From Thysanoteuthis rhombus (taxonomy: Eukaryota > Mollusca > Cephalopoda > Oegopsida > Thysanoteuthidae): a stretch of DNA of 64,000 nucleotides. A program made the position numbers and the translations under genes. Numbering within the stretch: position 1 is the stretch's first letter; each line of letters starts with the position of its first letter. Below, in pieces: positions 46,251-59,181 of this stretch. The notes beneath the pieces are model-generated. The model did not search any database and was not told the DNA's origin. It worked only from the letters and a program-made list of their open reading frames with translations. Where the stretch lies: positions 29,379,041-29,443,040 of the forward strand of contig OY735215.1 of assembly GCA_963457665.1 (NCBI GenBank), in the 5' to 3' direction.

Positions 46251-47516
46251 TAAACAATTGTTCAGTTTTTAGTGACGATGTGGATCTCGGAGTGTTTTCT
46301 TGTTTCCAGTGAAGTGTTTGATTACCTTTCATTTTGACAAGCAGCAAAATAAATCAGAAACAAAGAAACCAGTTCATATCAATTGATATTTGGTGAAAAA
46401 TATATTTGTCACCTGTGATCTTGACTGGTGTTGTATGGATCAAATAGCTCAATCTTTTAAAAGTGGGCAGATTTCAAATTTTTTATCTTTTACCTAGAAT
46501 AATATACAAGTTAATTTGTTTTTAGGTTGACAGTCTTATCTAGATGAGGATTTTACTTTAATTCCTAAGAGGTCACCTACATGCAGAACCCCCACCTTCA
46601 ATACAACACTCCTTAGACAGGAGAAACCAACACAAGGAATTTTTTTTTTGGTGGGGGGGACAGGGTCTTTTAGAAAACAAATGGCTGATAATATTAAGCA
46701 AAGGATATAAAATTGGAACAAATGAATTTCATTGTCATAAATTCACTACATTAGATTTGTTGGTATGAAGTCTTATGAAAAATATAAAAATACCTTTTAA
46801 TTCACTTTAGAGTGTTTGAAACCCAGTGATCTTGAACGATATCCGTTTTACAACATCATCAAAAATTATTACAAATGGCTTCCTTTGTATTATCTAATCA
46901 TCAAGAAAAACAAGGCAAAACTGAATACCAAAGTCTAAATAGTTGGTCCCACCCCCGCTAGATCCAGGATTACAATGACAAAAAAATAAAAAAGAATGAA
47001 AATAAACACCAAGGTCTAGATTCATGGCCAGAGAACTGGACAGGAATACCCAAGGTTTTTTTCATAGTTCACGTGCTCAACACTAAGAGAAAAATATCTT
47101 CAAATATACCGGTAAAATCTACAAATTATGTGGATATTGAAAATTGAAATCAATGGTTACAACAGAAAAAAAAAAAGTCAATTTCAATCACTAGTACTTG
47201 ATACGTTAAATCACCTTGAAGCAAGATCTTTCACTTAAACAAAAATGATGTACAAAGAAAAAAAAAAAAATATCTAATTAAAAACAAATATCCTCAAAAA
47301 AAGAATTGAAATACAAAATTAAATTTTGCTTTTGTAAGAACAGATTTCTTCAAGCTCTCTAATTAGAAAAATAACATTAATAAGTTATATATTACACATA
47401 CTGAAAGAACAAAAAAATCCAGTTTCTGTAAATGGATAAAAAAAAAGAGTATTGGTGTTGATCATTTTTTGATAAATGCCTTTATTCTTTTGTGATTAGT
47501 GAATAGTCTTGCTTTC

Positions 47517-47645
47517 TTTGACCCTTTCAGGACTTATCTATTAGGGTGCTTAAAGCTCGAATTGAGGTCTCAGTAGACCTCTAAAATATATATACAGGAC
47601 ATATATACCCCTGCAGTCTTAGAACAACCCTTCCAGTTACTTGGC
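47517..47645 (+). repeat. Dispersed repeat family B, copy 3
   Basis: It carries the blocks GACCCTTTCAGGACTTA, GGTGCTTAAAG, GAATTGAGGTCTCAGTAGACCT and CAGGACATATATACCCCTGCAG, matching 62411-62545 block by block. Confidence 0.65.
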
Positions 47646-48357
47646 CTATGCTTCCCTTCCTGCAAACATTTGATATAAACATGGCCCTGAAGCTTTTGTT
47701 ATAGGCTAGTAATTTCTTTCGAACAAACTTGTGTTAGAGTGAATCAGTTAACCATAACTTTTACCAATTGAATAAACAGAAAATCAAAAGCACTTGCCAC
47801 CGGCTGTTGAGCTAACAATTTCAATATTTTTCGTAATAGACAATGCCTTTATTTATTTAGTTTATTTTTTTGGTAGGAACATATTGTATTGATTACTACA
47901 CTGATGGTTGGTAGATAGTAAAATGAACCGAGACATAATAAAAAAACTAGAGAAGAGGTCATTAGATTGGCTTTTGGGAGAGGCAGATAGTATTATATTC
48001 TTTGTAAAAAAAAAAACAGTTGAATACACACGCAATATGCATATCAGTTATAAATATACATTTTTCATTGTTAAAGTCTTACTCAGGTTACAACTAAGTA
48101 TCTACTCCTTTATAAAAACAATCAATTGAAAAAAAAAAAAAAAAAAAAAAAAAATCTAACCTGGTCCTGTTAATGAACAGGCATCTCAACAAATTATTAG
48201 GTTAGAACAAAAAGGCTATTTGTGCATTGCAGTAGTGCAATCATTACCCCACCCACATCGTTCCCTTCTTTTTATATGACATCTATATCTAATTTTAAAA
48301 GTCTGCGTCTCCTCTTCTCCGGTATTATTTGATCACTTTTATTTGTTTTTTTTTAGG

Positions 48358-48500
48358 TTATCAAAGATAAGATGATTAAATACAATGTTCATGCTATTAT
48401 GCTCAACGAGTTCGAACGGGTGCCACTGCGCAGCCTTAGTCACCAGCAACATCGTCAGTGACTGGGGGCTGAAGTCAGCCTCAGAATAGACCAAGCATTG
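48358..48500. other. GC-richer island of unknown origin
   Basis: This is a sharp rise in GC inside AT-rich intron, just after a T-rich tract ending TTTTAG. A 33-codon open stretch (VIKDKMIKYN..., ending ...RQ) follows the AG and stops at TGA. There is no matching donor and no recognised family. It could be a fragment of a mobile element or an undetected terminal exon. Confidence 0.3.
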
Positions 48501-51003
48501 TTGGTTCTGAAAATTCACTTGCGTTGATCTAGATCTTCAAGTTGAGCTTGTTTGTGGTTGTGGGTTGTCACTCAATAACGAAAAATCGAGGGGGACAAAA
48601 CAACACTACAATAGTAAGGCAGTACATCCTGGGTGTTGGGCAAGCACTACAACCCAGTAGGAAAAAACAAAACAATGGCTACAAAAACAATGAATGGGTC
48701 TCTGTGGATGATTCAAGACATGAAAAATTTATTCATTGTCTCATGACACAGGAGTGTGAGTCAAAGCCAACAGCAAAGTCCAATTAGAAGTGATATTTTG
48801 ACAAAAAAAAAAAAAAAAATCTCTCTTCCATCTACCATATATAATAAAGCCTGTCAATCTGCTCAAGGTCAATCACTATATGAATGGAGCTTTCATCATT
48901 TTAACCACTCTGGCCCAGTGTCTATTTTTAACTGACATTGCATTTCGTCATTGGTTGAGGCTTTTATGACTTGTTCAAAAAATGAAAAAAAAAAATACAC
49001 ATAAGCTACTCAACGTAATTATGATCTTGGTGAGGGTCCATAGTTCAATATTTTCACTATATCATGTTTGATCGGCGGAGAAACATTGGGTTAAGTTTAT
49101 TGACAAGGAAAGAAGTTGAAAAATAAATATTTGTTTAATAAACTTTGCTTTTTCATTGTTAGGCCACAGATCTATCGATGCATCCATGTACATAGATTCA
49201 TTAGTAATATGCAAATCCAGGTTGCCCACTAAAGCTTATGGGCATATTGTTATAAAATAATTTGTGAAGGTCTATTCTTGACTCAAAAGTTACACATTAC
49301 TGTAGGCCGTCACACTTTTGGAAAAAAAAAAGCAGCATCAAAATAAATCTTTGATGCTTGTGTATCAGGAAAGACAGATTTATTTTTGGTCTTTGAATGC
49401 TTGTTTCATATCAGTCCAATATCAACAATGGATAATTTCAAACGATCAATATCAATCTTATCTCTGCAAGCTTAATTTTATGGTTCTTTCACAATATTGT
49501 TTGCTTGTAAAGGCATGATTGATCTCTCAGGGTTCTCCACATAATGATTACAAAATAAGGACTATATTATTCAAGAACATCCCTAACATTAATTCAGGTT
49601 TTCATTTGATCTTCATTTCACTAAGTTCTTTAACATCACTAGTGTTTTTAACTAAGAGTAAAAACAAACAAAACAACACAAAGCATCTAGATACTCAAGA
49701 TGTTATTAATAAACCCATCAAAATAGGGGATAAAAAAAAAGACAAAATAAAAAATATACCCTCCCGAACATTTCACTAATTTTTTTTATTTTTATTTTTT
49801 AAAAACATGAAATATTTTAAAGAAACTAAGAAACAAAAGGAAAATCTATTTGATACATATGCAAAAAAATTTTTAAAAAATAGTAAAGACTTTTTTATCC
49901 CTGTGCATTCTTAGTGTCCAAGATCAGAGTATTTTCCCAATGAATCACACAGGAGAGACATATTAGGTTGATTTATCTAGTTTATTCAAAACTAAATTTC
50001 TTCCTTAATTCAAAATATGTTTGAATGAAAAAAAATAAACAAACTCGTAAATGTAGTCAATGATTGAACAATTTTAGTGTCAAAATTTGAAGTCATGCAA
50101 AAAAAAATTCGAACAAAAGAATAAATATGGTCATGGATGGATTTATCAATTGATTAATTCCAGTGAAAAACATCTAAAATAGAGTTAGAAATTATTGATA
50201 AACCCATCAAAATAAGGCCTTTATTTTTTTGGGGGGGGAAAGGGGAGGTAAAAAAAAGCTTATTACAAAACATTTCCCTAAATTCCACAAGTACTAGACG
50301 GTGAAAAATTTATATTTACCTCTTAGGCCATGGGGATGGGGCATGGTATGTCTTAATATGCCATCAAACAGTAACTTATCATATTAAGAATGTAGATATT
50401 AACTCATGAACATAAAACATGTTCTGTACCAGCCAGGGCAAGATTTGCCAAGAAAACTATGAGGACAGGCAGAGTTTTTTTTATATAAGTAATAATATGA
50501 GTCAAGATTAATATTTGCAAGCCCGAGCAAGGCTGCCACCAATTACACGACAAAATTAGCCTTAGCCATTCACTTCTTGGCCCCTATCCGCAGTTAAATC
50601 ACTCTAATTCTTCCTCTGCTCACTTTTTCACCCGAATCTACTAAAAGACCAAGTACCAATTTAATAGCAGGAAAGTAAATGCAAGGCCAAATTAGTTGGT
50701 TGTATTAAAGGGCAGAGGGAACTACAACAGACTTGTAGGAGTCAGGGATGAGTGAAAGAGAAGTGGTATTCAATACCTTTCATCATTTATTTTTTTTTTT
50801 ATGTGACAAGAGGAAGACTGGTTTTAAAACCAGCACAAAGCAATAAGTCAATTGTATGAAATTGCGGAGAGAAAAAATACAGGAGGAATACACCATTACA
50901 TTTGCAATTAAAGAAAGCTGCAGAGAACCAATATTGTCATTATCTTTTGATAGATCCTATATACATATAATTATGTATTACTGGGTGGGTAGCAATACCA
51001 GGA

Positions 51004-51115
51004 GCTTATCCTTCATTTCTGATCCATGCCGTTTACTAGCGGTTGACTGCAATGAAAGGCCACTAAAATTAAGATGAAAGAAACGCTAGTCAAAAATCAG
51101 TAATGGTTAATATTG
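51004..51115 (+). repeat. Dispersed repeat family F, copy 1
   Basis: The copy shares GCTTATCCTT, GATCCATGC.GTTTA, TGAAA.GC..CTAAAATT, CAAAAATCAGTAATGGTTAA with 57318-57439, at the same spacing and strand. Confidence 0.65.
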
Positions 51116-51959
51116 GATCAATGCCGTGGCTCGTCTGACAGAATTACTGACAAGGGATCTTATAATACAAAAACTGAGGTCACTTTGTTGGTTGTCAGTC
51201 ATGATAAAGAGAACAGAAAAAGAGTAACAGGGTACTGTGAACGCTTAGAAACAAAATTGTCTGCTGCTGGTAAGCATAACTCTACTGTGTGTGTGGTCGC
51301 TGATTTTAACAGGCAACTGCTGCTGTTAATATGTCTATTAATAATATATTACTACTGATATTTCAATTTCGTTTTTTTTTTACCCAATTCTGATGCCTCA
51401 TCACCTAAAAAAAATTATTTTTTGAAAAATGAAAAGTTATAGAAAATCAGAAATTTTAATTGCATTTTTCTCGTTTGCAATAAGCACATTCTAATATGAA
51501 TATATTAATAAATATTCGTAGAAATCCCCCATACATAAATAATCCCTTCATTTTTGATGGGTACTATGATATAATATAAATGTGTAAGGTTAGAGTTCAA
51601 GCCTTTGAGTGGACACACTTTATACAAAATTTTATTATTGACGTTCAGTGCAGCCAATTCAGCTGTATAGATAGAAAAGGCGATACTTATAAATATCTAA
51701 TAAACCACGAAATGAGATTTAAACATTTTGATATTTGTTTATATTTCAATGTTCATTTTAGGGTCATTCCATATCAAACTACCTAATATTTCATAAGTCT
51801 CCATGGATACCATCACAGTAAAATCAATAGGTGACACCTTTAATAGAGAAATCAACCCTGAAATTTTCAGATTGATTGAACAAATAGTTCAGAAGTTATG
51901 ACAATTTGAAATTTGCATGTTGTAAGCCACAAACATGATTTTACCTACACTACCCCTCT

Positions 51960-53050
51960 TTGTATAATAAGAATATGCAACATGGGGGATCGGTTCGCTG
52001 GAACCAAATATTCTTCAGGTACTATTTTATTTGGAAGTGTCTGGTGAAAGGGACAACAGAGTGGAGCTCATAAAATGGCTCCACTCTTAGTTGCCTGTCA
52101 AAGTGCTATTTGGCACTCATAAGAGCATGTTAACCCGAAACTTCACTGTGTCCTGCTCCACAACCAGTCCTTTGGTCACAAGCATATTATCATGAACCAT
52201 AAGAGAGATGAGCTTCACAAATCTACCTCCAATAGTGGCATCAATCCAGGAGAAGATTGAGATCCTACCAGTAAAATGATTGATAGCTCAAACCATTTTA
52301 TAAAAGGGCAGAAAGGAATTATTCAAGTGATGAAGAAAAAATTGTGAGGTTATACTTAGTTCACATCTGTCAAATAAAAGCATGTATAACAGGTATATCT
52401 CTCAAAGATTTTGACAATATCAATAAATCTTTTAAAAATCGTGGAAAATGCAAATTGCAAAACATTCAATAACTAAGTCACAATTATTAGAGAGCAAACA
52501 GGTGTCAGGGATATCCTAGAAGCCATTGCAAACTGCGATGGGCTATGTTGCGAGAATATCAGACAGTACAGCCCACAACAAGGATTCTCAGAGATTTATA
52601 AGCGAAATTATGATCCCTAAAAATAAGATGGGGTGATAAATTCAGAATGTTTTGGCAGAGTTTGGGGAAAAAACTGGCAGACTTTGGGAAAGGCTTGTGT
52701 CCAACAACGAACTTGAAAAGTAAGTACATTTAAATACGGGATTTGATAAAAAAAAGTTAGCGAATTGGTTGAATCTAGTGCATCTGATGAGTAGAAAACA
52801 AGCCATAAAGTTGGAAAAACTGTCAAATACTTGTGATGATGCAAGATGCTTTTCTCTTGACAGAACAGCTGTGTTCAAGAACATTAATTGTGCACTGAAT
52901 GTGGTGACTGCTCAAGTCACTAATAAAATTCTGTCTCATCCATAAAATGTGCAGCAAAAGCCTCCTGAAATTCATAATCTGATAATTATACAGTTGACTG
53001 GAGATATTTCTGAGGAAGCTTTTCCAAGTTAAAAATAACTTGGTGCACTC
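51960..53050 (+). other. Coding-like but unreadable stretch, origin unknown
   Basis: Base composition is less AT-biased than the flanks, and several frames give stretches of ordinary protein-like composition broken by stops (for example IREQTGVRDILEAIANCDGL near 52490-52550). I could not match any family. It may be a decayed retroelement or processed pseudogene. Confidence 0.25.
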
Positions 53051-54494
53051 ACACACCCCTTAATTAAATCCCTCATTAAAGTGAGTGAAACCAAAATTCC
53101 CCATGCGCAACATTTGCAAATGAATGAATTTTCAAATCAAAGCCATTAAAACCCTTGAAAGGAGTATACAATACAATCTGAAAGTTCAGCTATGGACAAT
53201 AAATTCAACCAGTTCAAACCTTTTTTTTTTAATTTTTAATCACATTTGATATATAGAGTAAGTTTTAGCAAACTTTATAAGCCATGCACTATTTTATGTT
53301 GGGGGAAAAAAAAAAAAAAAAAAAAAAAACCTATCAGGAATCCTCCAGACATCGAATATTTTCATTTACTTGAATTAAACTTGTTTCTTGCATCAAAAAG
53401 AGAAAGTAAAAGGCAAAAAAGTGAAATATTCCCTGTAATTTAGTGAAAAGCAAGCTTGTTGATCCTAAAAAGAAACTCCAGAAATATGGCTGTATAAAAT
53501 ATAGATAGTGAGAAAACTATCAAAGTTGAGTGATAAGAAAGCAGAGACTCCATTATCATTGTAGTTTGAAATGTTATAGTCTGATTACAAAAAAATAATC
53601 AAAACTTGTGGTTAAGAAAAGGTATTAACTTCCTGTATTGCTGGGAATGAACACTTACGATGATATACTATCCAACCTGAGTATTTTTCCCCAACGGATG
53701 CAAAATGAGGAGTGCATGTCACATGTTGCATTTAATTTGTACAAATAAATTACAGTTGCTATGAATTAAATGCACACATGTAGGTACTAAATATGACATT
53801 TACATTGAGAATGTGACTTACAGGATTTTAAATGCCATATGAGATTGTATATAGATCAAAAGGAGAGAGAGAGAAATTCTATATTGAATAAGAGGATGTT
53901 TATTTTCAACAAAATGATTTTTCTAGCCGTCATAAAAAGTCTTAAAAAAACAAACAAACAACAAACGGGCTTGAATTCAGCATAAGACGATCTATATAAT
54001 GAATGGGGACTTTTTCCGTTTGTTTCTGTTCAAGTGCACAAATACTATACTTTGATCCTAGGCAGAAGTTCTAAACCATACATAAAAAATCCAGCCATTT
54101 TTGATGGGGTACTATGCTAGTGAATATATTTTAGGAAGGAGTGAAGCAGTGGTGGTAGTGGGAGAAGGATGCAATCAGTAAATAAAATTATAGATTCATC
54201 TTCAGTTAAGAAATTTCAGATGTACAACCTGTCAACATATCTAACCAAGCAACAGACAGGTGAATGTATCTACAAGTGTAAGTAGGTTCAATTGAGATGT
54301 TCTACCTCTTGTACACGATCATTACCACTCATCAAAGGAGAGGGAAAAAAAAAAAAAAAATTTCCGACAAAAAACACTTCACACCGGGGATTAACTTCAT
54401 AAAATTTGCAACACCCAATAGCTTAGAATTTGGCATGGAGTCACATAACAGTTATAAGCACAGAAAACAGAATCAATGAACAAATTTGGTTTCA

Positions 54495-54640
54495 AGATGA
54501 GGCTGCTTGCGTTCACATTGAACTAATGGGAAAAGCATGGGTCCCATTCTCCCTCCAGCTATGGATAAATGGTAGGCAGTTGGAGTCCTTTAGCTCTGTA
54601 AAGTAGTCCATTTACGGAAAGGTTACACTGACAGATATTA
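54495..54640 (+). repeat. tRNA-derived SINE, family A, copy 6
   Basis: It contains TGCGTTCACATTGAACTAAT, CCAGCTATGGATAAATGGTA and TTGGAGTCCTTTAGCTCTGTAA followed by GTCCATT. The order is the same as in copy 5. It runs into a GC-rich foldback segment. Confidence 0.65.
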
Positions 54641-54727
54641 TATTTGGTGTGCAAATCATGGAGAGTGATGGGCCGGGCCATGCCCTGCCACGCTGGCCCA
54701 TGACGTGTTGGCAGGGGAAGGTCTAAG

Positions 54728-54889
54728 TTAACGTCCGTCGTTGGACATAGTCCTTCCCCAGGATTTGCCACACTTCCGTATCATAGGCGTCACGGAGCCA
54801 GTACTTCCTGAACTAATGGCTCCGTGACGCCCATGATAGGGAAGTGTGGCAAATCCTGGGGAAGGTCTATGTCCAACAATGGACGTTAA
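54728..54889. repeat. Inverted repeat, 73-bp arms with 16-bp loop
   Basis: The left arm 54728-54800 and right arm 54817-54889 are reverse complements with five mismatches by my count. The ends are TTAACGTCC... and ...GGACGTTAA, and the inner ends are CACGGAGCCA / TGGCTCCGTG. The arms contain GGGGAAGGTCTATGTCCAAC, and the right arm leads into (GAT)n. This resembles, from memory, the 3' tails of invertebrate non-LTR elements. Confidence 0.85.
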
Positions 54890-54896
54890 AAGACTA

Positions 54897-54914
54897 ATGA
54901 TGATGATGATGATA
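54897..54914. repeat. (ATG)n microsatellite tail
   Basis: A short ATG/GAT array lies 8 bp 3' of the inverted repeat, as in the simple-repeat tails of some LINEs. Confidence 0.85.
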
Positions 54915-56421
54915 ATACACTGACAGAAAAAACAAAAAAAAACAAACTACAGCATGTGCAAACCCCATTCCTCAGACCAACTTTCCTCCTAAACTGCAAA
55001 GAAGCTCCATGCTTGACAAGGAATCGAAAAAAATGTTTTTCCTTAGATAGCTTAGAATATTCTCATACAAAAATCATTTGTCCAATATATAGGAACAGAT
55101 TTTTGAGTTGCAAAGGTTCTTATTTGGTTAAAAAATTTCATTATGAGAAATAATACAATATAACTTGAACGTCAGATACAACACACATTATGAGATTCTA
55201 TTCAAATTCAACTAATAATTGGAATTTATAAGAACTTTCTGTATCTATTGCATTGATGACTAAACTTATTCATTAAAAGGTTTCCTGGGGGGGAAAAATT
55301 TTCTTTTCAAAAGTAAAGAGAAAGGGCGGATACATATTTTCTTTAAATATTTAAGGAAAAAAATAAAGAAAGCCAAGAAGCTTTATGGTGGTTGGGAGAA
55401 AAATGTGTTTCCCTTGATTTTCAACTGACTTTTGAGAGAAAAAGCCTTTCTTGATACAAGGCTTGTAGGTCTGTAAATGAGACCTCGACCAATTTCAAGA
55501 TTGTCCCAAGAGTTACCTTTTAGGTGTTTCTCAGACTCTTAATGAGTTTTATGCTGATGGGTAGGTCATTATGCAAATACAATTAAAATTTTCTTTTACT
55601 ATTGATTAAGGACTCCCAAAATGATTGGTTTTGTTTTTTGTCAAAAAGGGACCTTGATATTATTTCCAATTTTCAGAAAAATGAAGCTAAGAACACAGGA
55701 AATAGATCATTGGGAGGTTTCTAGGACAAGGCCATAAGAGGCAATCCTGGGGGAAAAAAAAATATCAGAAATTATTTAATAATATTCATGATGCTGTTTT
55801 ACTACTAAAAGCTAAAAGAAAATAGGAAAGAAAGAAGGAAAAAGACCGAGAACAACATGTCTGCCTTCCTTTCCCCACCCAATACCCAACTCTGTTGTAC
55901 ATTTGTTGGGTTGGTCAGGTCTCGTCAATTGGATCAGGTCACTCAGTTAGGTTGGGTGATATGATTTTTGGCTTCTTTTCTTACAACAGCAGTTGCTTTT
56001 ATAGGAGTGCATAAAAAGAAACATATATGCATACTGAAATTTTGTTCAAATGAAAGATTTTCAAAAATTCAATCACCTTTAAAAATGAAGTTCTTGTTTT
56101 ATTCTTTTGGCTCTTGATCATATCTGAAATGTTATTAAATAATTAACTGTGTTTCAAAAAATGAATGGGTTCATCAGTAATCATCATCTATTGTAATTTT
56201 GAGAATATTTTTGTGTTAAGTAGGTAGGAATTAAGCATGTCAGAGGCTCCATCATGCAATAACTATATCATTTCCTCTTAGACCTTTGCTGATTGTTAGT
56301 ATGACTCAAGATGCTTCTTGACTGGCTCAAGCCATTTTGGATGATGAAATTTATAATTTCATGTCTATTTGAACAGTCATATTATGGAATTGGGAAATAT
56401 ACTTCACTGTTATTACCAACC

Positions 56422-56425
<4 letters not shown>

Positions 56426-56493
<68 letters not shown>
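56426..56493. repeat. (TA)n microsatellite
   Basis: A 68-bp TA array. An open frame running through it is an artefact. Confidence 0.97.
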
Positions 56494-56497
<4 letters not shown>

Positions 56498-57317
56498 CCT
56501 TTCTATTATTTTCTTCACTCATGTCAAGTAATGATAGATTTCAGGTCAGATTGTCTAGTCAAAGTTCATTGTTACACATCTCAATGTAAGAAATACTTTC
56601 AACAAGTAGCATGACAAAATACCTTACTTCAAAATATTTGCATGACTTGAATGTTTTTTAGAATGATGTAACAGACTATAAAAATGTTTACAAAAAGAAT
56701 TATCAATGAAGTACCATGAGTTACATGTATTGAAAATTAGTATATAATAGAGGGAAATCATCATATTGTTTCATAAGAAACAAAATATACTGATTAAAAG
56801 GAAAAACAGATTCTAGTATGAATGAAATTTTTAGCCAGTATTTTTGTTTGTTCTTCAGAGCAATGAATTATCTTGAATTAGAGAAGCAGATAACTCAAAT
56901 CTGATTTCTTCTACAGCGGATAAGAATGAAGAAGGAAAAATCTATCAAGCATAGCAAATTTGTGGTTGCTATTTTCAAATATAATTGATTTTTTACTAGT
57001 ATTTCTTTCATCTTAATTCTAGTTGCTTTTCATTGCAAACAATCAAACCTTCACTTTACAGCTATTAGTAAACAGCATGGAATGGACCCACAGAATAAGC
57101 ACATGGTGAGACTATTTTGCATCCCTTTTAGGTCAAGGAGCCTAGTTATCCGTACCAGCTGCTATGCCATTTGAGCCTCTAGAGCCTTATGGCTGGCAGA
57201 AGACTATACACTCCACTTACTGCCAATCACTCAGTTGTTGTTTTTTCTACATATGCTAGTAGTATTATCTTGATTTTTTTTTTTGTCAACCAAGGAGAAA
57301 GAGTTTGAGTCTCAGAC

Positions 57318-57439
57318 AGCTTATCCTTTGATTCATGCTGTTTATTAATTGCCGTAGACAAACTGTGAGAGTAGTTGAAATGAAAAGCAGCTAAAATTGA
57401 GACAAAATAAATACAAAAATCAATAATGGTTAACAATGC
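57318..57439 (+). repeat. Dispersed repeat family F, copy 2
   Basis: This is the counterpart of 51004-51115. It has AGCTTATCCTTTGATTCATG, GTTTATTA, TGAAAAGCAGCTAAAATTGA and CAAAAATCAATAATGGTTAA. Confidence 0.65.
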
Positions 57440-59181
57440 TTCATCTGAATAAAGAAAAAAAAAAAAAAATCAATATAATATCACAATTATCGTTATTTTG
57501 TATCACAGTTATATTTGATTAATGATTTCAAACAAAAAGGAATAATGGTTTTCAATTCAAAAAAAGAACAATTAAGAGGCGTGATAATGAGATGAGAATT
57601 TTCAGTCAGTGTCAAGACTAGATTTATGTCATTAGTCTACAATAAAACTGAACAGTCAAATTGTTAATAAAATCACTAAGTTATACTTGTCAGATGACTA
57701 GAGAACAGGTCCCTGATGCATACATCAAGGCCAACAAATAGAGATAAATACTTTCAACTCAAATTCTCCCCCATATCTGACTGGTAGATTCTAAAAATTC
57801 AAACAAAATGGAAAATTATGATAACAAGACAAAAATACAAGATATAAGAACAGTGGCAGCAAAAGTCTATCACATGTCGAAGGGAAATGGGTGAATTTTC
57901 AACAGCCATGACAAATTGCAGATTCTACTCAAAAAGGTCAACTACTATAACCTTTTGGGAGTATATCTAATTGCTGCCATTTAGCTAGAGCAAATGCCTA
58001 CATTATTTTCACAGGCATTGTAACATCTGCAACAAAAGATGCTAAAAATTTTACAAAAATTTTGAAAAATATCAAGAAATCTTTTTAAAACATTTGAATG
58101 AATTATAAACAAATTCAAAATTTTAATTTCAAGGTAATTTTAGAAAGGTTTTCACTAATTTTGGAATGAAATTGAATCACAGAAAGTAAGGTCTACATTA
58201 AAATATGGGTGTAAACCATTTGAAGTTTTCAACTGAAGAAAGGAAGCTTTGGGAACTTTTTACTTTCGCTAAAGTGAAAAAGGAGTTTTAAATTGAAATT
58301 TATTGACTGTTAATTTTGATTCATAATAAGTTCTATTACAAAGAAGGATCAAGGTAAATGCCAGTTTTCTGGAAAATACTGAATAGTCAATAACTACAGT
58401 ATGACACTTAATACATTTGCTGTGAAATGGTTTTTGTGCAGTTCATTTAAATATTTTTGTAAACAATTTTGGTTCTAAAGATAAATGAAGTTCGTAAGAG
58501 AGAAAAATAACTTCTTCAAATCATCCAACAATTGAAATACTGATAAGATAGATAAACATTTCCCAACAATAATATTTTAAGAGTCACTGATAAAATTGAC
58601 GGGACATAATGGAAAAGAGAATTGCGATGTCATCTAAATAAGAAAACTTCCAAAAAATGGATAATTTTACCTACAGTGAATACTGACCACAATCAATTGC
58701 CAACTTATAAAAACCCAGCCCTAAAAAAAATAAATGAAAATTTTTTTCAAATTTTCTATGTAAAAAATGAATTTATCAAGACATAGCTTCTGAACTATTA
58801 AATGAAATTTAAAACAAATTATTATATACATTAAACACAAACTGATACTGACAAACCAAGTACTTGAAGGATAAAGTATTGATCTGGTATCAAAGTTCAA
58901 TTGTAAGTTTTGGGCAGTAGAGTATGCTAAATCAACAATTGCCTTTGATTTTACTGATAGGAAGAGTATTTGGCAACAGACGAAAGTCTTGAAAATGCCA
59001 GCTTACAAGAATGTATTACTACTGATACCACAATTGTATAAGTGTCATAAATACTGTAATGGAAACACTTCTTAAACTGATAAGAATCATACACAATAGA
59101 AAAACAATGGACTTATCTATAATAACCCTCTGGCCAACGGACCTCCAGTCACTGGATTTCAGTGGACAAGGTTGCTAGATA

